From Congzhengia minquanensis (lineage in GTDB: Bacteria; Bacillota; Clostridia; UBA1381; UBA9506), in the NCBI RefSeq assembly GCF_014384785.1, contig NZ_JACRSU010000003.1, positions 372,001 through 436,000 of the forward strand: DNA of 64,000 nt, read 5' to 3'. Below the pieces are notes generated by a model. The model was not told where the DNA came from. It did not search any database and saw nothing but the letters and a program-made list of their open reading frames with translations. A program made the position numbers and the translations under genes. Below are positions 58,220 to 64,000 of the stretch, in pieces (position 1 is the stretch's first letter; the number at the start of each line of letters is the position of its first letter).

Positions 58220-59692
58220 ATGAAACGGGCATTCAGCTTGCTGCAGGCCTTAATGATTGCTATTTTGCTTTTTGGCACGGCAACGGCTTCTGCGGCGAAT
58301 GAAATTTATTATGACGGGGAATGGCACACCTATATCGGCAGTTTTTTTAACCTGAAAATTAACAATGAAACGGTAAACTGCGAAGTTCCGCCCATTGTTT
58401 TTAACGACTATTCGGTTGTTCCGGCAAGGGACGTGTTTGAAAAGCTTGGGGCAGAGGTTCTGTGGAATGCGGAAAACGAAAAGGTGACCGTGAATTATGG
58501 AAGCACACAAATTATTCTTTACATAAACAACACAACAGCGTATAAAAACGGCGCGGCGGAAAAAATGCCTATTGCGCCGAAAATTATTAATGCAAAAACC
58601 ATGATACCCGTGCGGTATGTATCGGAGTCTTTGGGATTTGGCGTGGATTTTGACTCGGTGACCGACACCATTTTAATCACCACGAACGGCGGGGCGGTAA
58701 AACCGCCTGTAACCAATTCATATACGTCTACACTGCAGTCTTATAGCTGTTCTTCCGGCGACAGCGGCTTTACTGCGGTGTTGAATTTTTCTGAAGAAAA
58801 TGTGAAATATTCGTCTTTTACCTTAACGGAACCAGACCGGGTTGCCGTGGATATTGCCGGCGCAAAAATGGCATCTTCCATTCAAGACAGCACACTGGAT
58901 TCAGCCATTGTTTCAAAGGTTCGGTTTGGGCAGCACAAAGACGCTCTGCGCGTGGTATTCGACTTAAAAAGTGCACAGAAATATAACGTGTCGTTGGCGG
59001 GGAAAAAGCTTACCGTAACCATTGGTAACGGTTCCGGCACAACTGAGCCCGATCCCCCTCCAGTGGTTACGCCTGACCCACCGGTCGAGCCAGACATCGT
59101 GATTGAGCCTTCGCGCTCCATCACCATTGACCCGGGGCACGGCGGAAGCGACCCGGGAGCGTGCTTTACCGATGAGGACGGCACAGTTTGGAAAGAAACG
59201 GACATTAATCTTGCGGTTTCGCTGAAAGTACGGGATATTTTAGAGGCAAACGGAGTGCGTGTGGTTATGACGCGCACAACAGAAAAAGACGTGGTGAGAA
59301 AGTCCCGTCCTGAACTTGCCAACAGCGAAAAAACGGCTCTGTTTTTAAGCATTCACACAAATTCTGTTGACGGCAATGAAGCAGCCAACGGAATTGAAAC
59401 CTGGGGCAAACTGGAAACCAGCAAACCCTTAGCCGGGGTGACTGACAAAAGCTTTGCACAAAACGTGCAGAACGCCGTTATTCAGAAAACCGGTGCGCGG
59501 GACAGAGGCACCAAAAACAGCGTTGAACTTACCGTGTTAAAATATTCTGCAATGCCCTCCATTTTAATCGAGGTTGGCTTTATCACCAATACCAACGAGC
59601 GGGGCAATCTGTTCAGCGACGCTTACCGAAGCAAGCTGGCCCAGGGAATTGCAGAGGGCGTGTTAAAGACTTTCACCGATATGGGCGTTTAA
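58220..59692 (+). CDS. Secreted N-acetylmuramoyl-L-alanine amidase (copper-amine-oxidase-like + AMIN + Amidase_3)
   Basis: A 490-residue exported wall hydrolase. Signal peptide 1-26 (ending TATASA). About 30-155 is a copper-amine-oxidase-N-like domain (VPARDVFEKLGAEVLWN; IPVRYVSESLGFGV), common in Clostridia as wall-binding. About 175-270 is an AMIN domain (VAVDIAGAKM, LRVVFDLKSAQKYNV). A Pro/Asp-rich linker leads to Amidase_3 (about 295-488) with zinc ligands in DPGHGG and SIHTN and the catalytic Glu in LIEVGFITN. Cleaves the amide between muramic acid and the peptide stem. ATG 58220 has AAAGGAGG upstream. It follows ruvX after 13 bases. Confidence 0.92.
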   Translation: MKRAFSLLQALMIAILLFGTATASAANEIYYDGEWHTYIGSFFNLKINNETVNCEVPPIVFNDYSVVPARDVFEKLGAEVLWNAENEKVTVNYGSTQIILYINNTTAYKNGAAEKMPIAPKIINAKTMIPVRYVSESLGFGVDFDSVTDTILITTNGGAVKPPVTNSYTSTLQSYSCSSGDSGFTAVLNFSEENVKYSSFTLTEPDRVAVDIAGAKMASSIQDSTLDSAIVSKVRFGQHKDALRVVFDLKSAQKYNVSLAGKKLTVTIGNGSGTTEPDPPPVVTPDPPVEPDIVIEPSRSITIDPGHGGSDPGACFTDEDGTVWKETDINLAVSLKVRDILEANGVRVVMTRTTEKDVVRKSRPELANSEKTALFLSIHTNSVDGNEAANGIETWGKLETSKPLAGVTDKSFAQNVQNAVIQKTGARDRGTKNSVELTVLKYSAMPSILIEVGFITNTNERGNLFSDAYRSKLAQGIAEGVLKTFTDMGV

Positions 59693-59757
59693 CATCGTAT
59701 AAAAATAAATTTTTTCCTCATAATAAATCTATTAAGTGATTTATTTTGGAGGCAAAA

Positions 59758-60498
59758 ATGGAGAATAATATCAATCAAAACAATACGAATCAAGACAGCG
59801 GCCAAAATAACCAGGCAATGAACGAAACGGTTTCGGAAAATATTAAGGATTTTGGCAGCACCGAGGTGCAGAACTCCAGGGGAAATATTCACTGCCTCAC
59901 CATAGTGGGAGAAATTGAGGGACACACACAGCTTCCGCCCAGCAGCAAGGCAACAAAATATGAACACGTTCTGCCGCTTTTGGTGTCTGTTGAGCAGGAC
60001 GAAAAGGTCGACGCGCTGCTGCTGGTTTTAAATACCATGGGCGGCGATGTTGAGGCAGGCCTTGCCATCGCTGAGTTGATTTCGTCTATGACAAAGCCCA
60101 CTGCATCCATTGTTTTGGGCGGGGGACACAGCATCGGCGTTCCGCTGGCGGTTTCGGCAAAACGCTCGTTTATTGCCAGCTCTGCAACTATGACTATTCA
60201 TCCCGTGAGAATGAGCGGAATGGTAATCGGTGTGCCGCAGACCTATGAATATTTTCGCCAGATGCAGGACAGAATTACCAATTTTGTGGTGAGAAATTCA
60301 AATATCAGAAAAGAAAAATTTACGGAGTTAATGATGAAAACAGGGGAAATGGCCAACGACGTGGGAACCATTGTTCCGGGGGACGAAGCGGTTGCCTGCG
60401 GCCTGATTGACGAAAAAGGCGGGCTTGACGCGGCGCTTTCCTATCTGTATCATGAAATAGAAAATGTAAAAAATCAAGAGGGGGCAAATCCATGTTGA
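59758..60498 (+). CDS. ClpP-class TepA-like protease
   Basis: A 246-residue protein with the ClpP/crotonase fold seen in TepA (YmfB-like): an N-terminal Asn/Gln-rich stretch, then [36 protein letters not shown], Ser125 in [11 protein letters not shown] and His148 in TIHPVRMSG. Members are ClpP-like serine peptidases linked to export or sporulation functions in Bacillus, without a dedicated unfoldase. ATG 59758 follows GGAGG; another in-frame ATG 12 bases upstream precedes that site. Its stop overlaps the fhs start by seven bases. Confidence 0.82.
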   Translation: MENNINQNNTNQDSGQNNQAMNETVSENIKDFGSTEVQNSRGNIHCLTIVGEIEGHTQLPPSSKATKYEHVLPLLVSVEQDEKVDALLLVLNTMGGDVEAGLAIAELISSMTKPTASIVLGGGHSIGVPLAVSAKRSFIASSATMTIHPVRMSGMVIGVPQTYEYFRQMQDRITNFVVRNSNIRKEKFTELMMKTGEMANDVGTIVPGDEAVACGLIDEKGGLDAALSYLYHEIENVKNQEGANPC

Positions 60499-62162
60499 CG
60501 GATATTGAAATTGCACAAAGAGCAAAAATGGAGCCAATTGAGAAGATTGCCGAAAAAATCGGCGTGAAAGCAGAAGAGCTTGAATTTTACGGAAACGACA
60601 AAGCAAAGCTTTCCGGAGCGGTTTGGGAACGGGTAAAAACCAATTCTGACGGAAAGCTGGTTTTAGTAACGGCCATTAACCCCACGCCGGCAGGCGAGGG
60701 CAAAACCACCACCACGGTAGGGCTGGGACAGGCGATGGCAAAAATCGGAAAGAAAGCAATGATTGCCCTGCGCGAGCCGTCTTTGGGCCCCGTTATGGGA
60801 ATTAAGGGCGGCGCGGCCGGCGGCGGCTATGCCCAAGTGGTGCCCATGGAGGATATTAATCTGCACTTCACAGGCGATTTTCATGCTATTACCGCCGCCA
60901 ACAACCTGCTTTGTGCCATGATTGACAACCACATTATGCAGGGCAATGCGCTGGGCATTGACCCAACCAAAATCGCATTTAAGCGTGTGATGGATATGAA
61001 CGACCGGGCACTGCGCCAAGTGGTTGTGGGGCTGGGAGGAAAGACCAACGGCTATGTCCGCGAGGACGGGTTTATGATTACGGTGGCCTCTGAGGTTATG
61101 GCAATTTTGTGCATGGCGGAAAACTTAACAGACCTAAAGGCACGGCTTGGCAGGATTGTTATTGGATATACATATGACGGCGCCGAGGTGAAAGCCCGCG
61201 ACTTAAAGGCAGAGGGGGCAATGTGTGCGCTGCTGAAAGACGCCATTAAGCCCAATTTAGTGCAGACCTTAGAAAACACACCGTGTCTCATGCACGGCGG
61301 CCCCTTTGCCAACATCGCTCATGGCTGTAACAGCGTGCAGGCAACGAAACTTGCGCTAAAGCTCTCTGATTACGTGATTACAGAAGCCGGTTTCGGCGCT
61401 GACCTTGGTGCGGAGAAGTTTTTAGACATTAAATGCCGTGTGGCAAATTTAAAACCCTCTGCCGTGGTGCTGGTTGCAACAGTGCGCGCTTTAAAATATA
61501 ACGGCGGTGTGGCAAAAGCAGATTTGGGTGAAGAAAACACAGAGGCGCTCTCCCGCGGGATTGTGAATTTGGGGAAACACATTGAGAATTTGAGGCTTTA
61601 TGGCATTCCCGTCATTGTAGCCATTAACCGGTTTGGCCAGGACACAGATGCAGAGCTTAAAATGATTGAACAGTATTGCCTTGACAACGGCGCAGACTTT
61701 GCCCTTTCCGAAGTGTTTGCAAAGGGCGGAGAAGGCGGCGTGGCGTTGGCAGAAAAGCTGGTGGACGTAATAGAGCGCACCGAAAGCCGCTTTGCGCCGA
61801 TTTATGACGAAACACTTCCCATAAAAGAAAAAATTGAAACCATTGTGAAAAAGATTTATGGCGGCGACGGCGTTTCATATACCGCTGCGGCGGAGAAGCA
61901 AATTGCAGCGCTTGAGCAGGTCGGATATGGCAAGCTGCCTGTTTGTATGGCGAAAACGCAATATTCCCTGTCAGACGATGCAAAGCTTTTGGGCAGGCCC
62001 TCAGGCTTCACTGTCACGGTGAAAGAGGTGCGGGTCTTTGCAGGAGCAGGATTTGTTACGGTTTATGCCGGCAGCATTATGACCATGCCGGGCCTGCCGA
62101 AATCACCTGCCGCAGAGCGGATTGACATTAGCGAAAACGGCGTTATCAGCGGATTGTTTTAA
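60492..62162 (+). CDS. fhs: Formate-tetrahydrofolate ligase
   Basis: A 556-residue enzyme making 10-formyl-THF from formate, THF and ATP. The P-loop is [14 protein letters not shown]; other family blocks are [23 protein letters not shown] in part, [12 protein letters not shown], and the C-terminal [15 protein letters not shown]. Enzyme used in purine and formate metabolism and in the methyl branch of the Wood-Ljungdahl pathway. ATG 60492 overlaps the TepA-like gene by seven bases; GAGGGGG is upstream. A terminator starts 30 bases after its stop. No other acetogenesis gene is in the window. Confidence 0.96.
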   Translation: MLTDIEIAQRAKMEPIEKIAEKIGVKAEELEFYGNDKAKLSGAVWERVKTNSDGKLVLVTAINPTPAGEGKTTTTVGLGQAMAKIGKKAMIALREPSLGPVMGIKGGAAGGGYAQVVPMEDINLHFTGDFHAITAANNLLCAMIDNHIMQGNALGIDPTKIAFKRVMDMNDRALRQVVVGLGGKTNGYVREDGFMITVASEVMAILCMAENLTDLKARLGRIVIGYTYDGAEVKARDLKAEGAMCALLKDAIKPNLVQTLENTPCLMHGGPFANIAHGCNSVQATKLALKLSDYVITEAGFGADLGAEKFLDIKCRVANLKPSAVVLVATVRALKYNGGVAKADLGEENTEALSRGIVNLGKHIENLRLYGIPVIVAINRFGQDTDAELKMIEQYCLDNGADFALSEVFAKGGEGGVALAEKLVDVIERTESRFAPIYDETLPIKEKIETIVKKIYGGDGVSYTAAAEKQIAALEQVGYGKLPVCMAKTQYSLSDDAKLLGRPSGFTVTVKEVRVFAGAGFVTVYAGSIMTMPGLPKSPAAERIDISENGVISGLF

Positions 62163-62192
62163 GACTTGTTATTTTCGTAACTGCATATAACA

Positions 62193-62219
62193 AAAAAAGC
62201 GCCCGAAGGGCGCTTTTTT
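62193..62219. terminator. Bidirectional terminator
   Basis: AAAAAAGCGCCC-GAA-GGGCGCTTTTTT; ends fhs and, on the other strand, trxB. Confidence 0.92.
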
Positions 62220-63129
62220 AATGCTCAAAAATAAATTTTTGTACGTTATAAACAGACTCTGCACCGTCAGCGGCAGCGGTAATGATTTGCCGAAGCGTTT
62301 TCTGCCGCACATCTCCTGCGGCAAACACGCCGGAAACGGACGACTGCAAGTTTTTGTCCGTAATCACATATCCATATTTATCCAGCTTCACAAAGCCTTT
62401 AAACACGCCGCTGTCCGGTGTGCTTCCGATAGCTATGAACACGGCGTTTGTGTCAATGAGCGTTTCGGTTTCGTTCTTTACATTTTTCACTTTTACGCCG
62501 GTAACGGTGTTTTCGCCCACAATTTCTGAAACAGTGCTGTTTAGCACAAACCGAATGTTTTCTTTGTTTTTCGCCCGGTTATAAAGGTGCTTTGCACCAC
62601 GGAATGTGTCGCGCCGGTGTACAACATAAACGGTTTTGCAAATTGCAGACAAAAACAGCGCGTCTTCTAACGCAGTATCGCCGCCGCCGACAACCGTTGC
62701 TGTTTTGTTTTTAAAAAAAGCTCCGTCGCAGGTGGCACAGTAGGAAACGCCTTTGGCGGCGAACTCCTCCTCGCCGGGCACGCCAAGCTTTTTGGGAAAA
62801 GCGCCGGTAGCTAAAATTAAGGCTTTGGCGCGATATTCTCCATTGGTGGTAACAATGGTTTTTATACCATTGTTTTCACGCACCTCCACCACCTCTTCTG
62901 TTTTAAATTCCGCGCCGAACTCTGCGGCCTGGGCACGCATGGACTCTGAAAACGAGAACACGTCCCGGATTTCCGGCGCGCCGGGGTAATTGTCAATTTC
63001 AGAGGTTTTCAGCATTTGCCCGCCGAAAAACAGTTTTTCAAGCACAACGCAGGAAAGGCCTGCCCGTCCTGCATACAGCGCGGCGGAAAGCCCGGCCGGG
63101 CCGCCGCCGACAATTGCTAAATCATACAT
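62218..63129 (-). CDS. trxB: Thioredoxin reductase
   Basis: A 303-residue flavoprotein that transfers reducing power from NADPH to thioredoxin. FAD motif GGGPAGLSAALYAGRA, redox pair in YCATCDG, pyridine-nucleotide motif GGGDTALEDALFL and the C-terminal FAD motif GVFAAGDVRQK. ATG 63129 (MYDLAIVGG) is chosen because GAGG lies nine bases upstream; the two ATG codons just before it are too close to that site. It overlaps the upstream DUF4364 gene by eight bases, so the two are co-expressed. Confidence 0.95.
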   Translation of the reverse strand: MYDLAIVGGGPAGLSAALYAGRAGLSCVVLEKLFFGGQMLKTSEIDNYPGAPEIRDVFSFSESMRAQAAEFGAEFKTEEVVEVRENNGIKTIVTTNGEYRAKALILATGAFPKKLGVPGEEEFAAKGVSYCATCDGAFFKNKTATVVGGGDTALEDALFLSAICKTVYVVHRRDTFRGAKHLYNRAKNKENIRFVLNSTVSEIVGENTVTGVKVKNVKNETETLIDTNAVFIAIGSTPDSGVFKGFVKLDKYGYVITDKNLQSSVSGVFAAGDVRQKTLRQIITAAADGAESVYNVQKFIFEH

Positions 63130-63700
63130 TTTCATCATCCTCACTGTCGTCCGTTTTTGAAAGCATGGAAACGATGTCCGAATATACGCCCATGGGGTCG
63201 GCTTTAAACCCGCGTCGCAGGCGAATGGCTGTTTCCCTGCTGCCGGCAAAAACAGACATGGTAATAAGCGTATTTTTCCCTTCTTTCAGTTCTATATCCA
63301 CATGATATGCATCTTTTCCAACAGGAATGATTTCACAGCGGTATTGTGCCTTTTCCCGTTCCCGGCGAAAATATTCGTCAATGGTGTTTTTAAGCGACGC
63401 GCGAACACTGGCCATAATTTTGTCTTCAAACATGTCTAACAGCTCGTTGCCCTGCTGGGTTAAATCAAACTTTTCTACCTCGTCGCGCCAAACCTTTTTG
63501 ATGTAGTTGTCGGAAACCACAGCGTCAATGGCGGAACACAAGTCCATAAAATTAACGCTGGTTGCTGTGAGCATAAAGTGCTTTACCTCAATGTCGGTAA
63601 TTGGAATATCTGCATAGCGGATGCAAAACAGCACCGACAGCTTGATTTCTGTTTCGTCGTTTAACCGGTAATATACATTGTCCCATATATTTTTTTTCAC
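63122..63700 (-). CDS. DUF4364 family protein
   Basis: A 192-residue protein resembling DUF4364, a Clostridia-specific family with an N-terminal winged-helix-like region (IKLSVLFCIRYADIPITDIEV, then VSDNYIKKV) and a C-terminal mixed domain (YRCEIIPVGKDAYHVDIELKEG, partly quoted). The family is of unknown function and commonly annotated as a transcriptional regulator. GTG 63700 begins the ORF with a GGGGAAGTGG upstream, about eight bases away. Upstream of trxB in the same operon, so a redox-linked role is possible but not shown. Confidence 0.7.
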   Translation of the reverse strand: MKKNIWDNVYYRLNDETEIKLSVLFCIRYADIPITDIEVKHFMLTATSVNFMDLCSAIDAVVSDNYIKKVWRDEVEKFDLTQQGNELLDMFEDKIMASVRASLKNTIDEYFRREREKAQYRCEIIPVGKDAYHVDIELKEGKNTLITMSVFAGSRETAIRLRRGFKADPMGVYSDIVSMLSKTDDSEDDENV

Positions 63701-63791
63701 TTTGCCACTTCCCCTAATGCAAGATATCTTTCTAACATTATAGCACAGGCAGGCAGAAGCGTCAATCCAAATTCCTGTAATTCATGTGCTG

Positions 63792-63820
63792 TTGCAATCC
63801 TTTTAAAAATATGATATACT
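63792..63820 (+). promoter_or_regulatory. Promoter of the rRNA methyltransferase gene
   Basis: TTGCAA (63792-63797), 17-base spacer, TATACT (63815-63820); GCGAGGGTGG follows as the ribosome site. Confidence 0.65.
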
Positions 63821-63849
63821 TACCATACTATGAAGCGAGGGTGGAATTT

Positions 63850-64000
63850 ATGACGGTTAAAAAAATTTTGTCGCCGGCAAACGAATTTTTAAAAAAGGCT
63901 GCAAAGTTAAAGCAAAAAAAGTATCGGGACGAATTTGGCCTGTTTGTAACGGAGGGAGAGCGTTCCTGCCGTGAAGCGGCAGAGTCTGGCTTTGTTGTTG
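63850..64000 (+). CDS. SpoU/TrmH-type RNA 2'-O-methyltransferase, 5' part
   Basis: The first 50 codons of a gene that leaves the right edge. The sequence KILSPANEFLKKAAKLKQKK, FVTEGERSCREAAESG is the N-terminal L30e-like substrate-binding domain of SpoU/TrmH rRNA methyltransferases (TsnR/RlmB group). The catalytic SPOUT domain would follow outside the window. ATG 63850 is preceded by GAGGGTGG. Product assignment relies on this N-terminus only. Confidence 0.72.
   Translation, partial: MTVKKILSPANEFLKKAAKLKQKKYRDEFGLFVTEGERSCREAAESGFVV

Overview
The window looks like chromosome of an anaerobic, fermentative member of the Clostridia (Bacillota). The reasons are: strong AGGAGG ribosome sites with frequent GTG and TTG starts; many TTGACA-17-TATAAT promoters; a type III glutamine synthetase; a class 1B dihydroorotate dehydrogenase with PyrK; formate-THF ligase; rubrerythrin; HPr/EI; a SpoVAE homologue; an SLH-anchored surface protein; and a CsaB-type pyruvyltransferase. 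I see no phage, transposase, CRISPR array, tRNA or rRNA, and I cannot name a species.

Layout. 1-7 kb is nitrogen assimilation: a split glutamate synthase reads left and runs off the window, two small HTH regulators follow, then glnN and an ammonium channel fused to a PII domain read right. Both promoters facing outward from this block have short leaders with a hexaloop hairpin next to an intrinsic terminator, which resembles ANTAR-type antitermination. 7-9.5 kb carries a MATE exporter and a CE15-like esterase. 9.5-11.5 kb carries five tandem small XRE genes and an alkyltransferase-like protein. 11.4-17.3 kb is a PyrR-type attenuated pyrCKDFEBI operon. 17-24 kb carries a parvulin, a membrane protein, a single XRE gene, a heterodimeric ABC exporter and a sugar kinase. 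24-30.6 kb is one giant S-layer-type protein. 30.8-36.4 kb holds ptsH-ptsI and a ribose-type ABC importer. 36.6-38.8 kb is a c-di-GMP phosphodiesterase. 38.8-40.5 kb is a second five-gene XRE array. 40.6-45 kb carries esterases and a glycosidase-like protein. 45-53 kb is mixed housekeeping, including a 6S RNA, YebC, SpoVAE, RadC and an orphan KdpDE-like pair. 53-64 kb carries a GH95 fucosidase, a GT4-CsaB fusion, RuvX, a cell-wall amidase, a TepA-like protease, Fhs, TrxB and the start of a SpoU methyltransferase.

The most unusual content is the set of three XRE loci near 9.6-11.1, 19.0-19.6 and 38.8-40.5 kb. Together they encode eleven proteins of about 70-79 residues with near-constant C-terminal halves and divergent DNA-binding helices. 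Each locus starts with two promoters facing each other about 45-57 bp apart. One drives the XRE gene(s). The other drives an outward transcript of about 230-380 nt with no convincing ORF, a similar 5' end at all three loci, internal hairpins and an intrinsic terminator. A different palindrome at each locus overlaps the outward promoter. I propose a paired structured-RNA/XRE-array module; its function cannot be read from the sequence.

Other links are inferences. CsaB-type pyruvylation would provide the wall ligand for the SLH protein. The glnN/amt-PII/glutamate synthase block is a complete ammonium uptake and assimilation route. HPr has Arg at position 46 where HPr kinase would act on Ser, so classical Ser-P HPr catabolite control may be missing.
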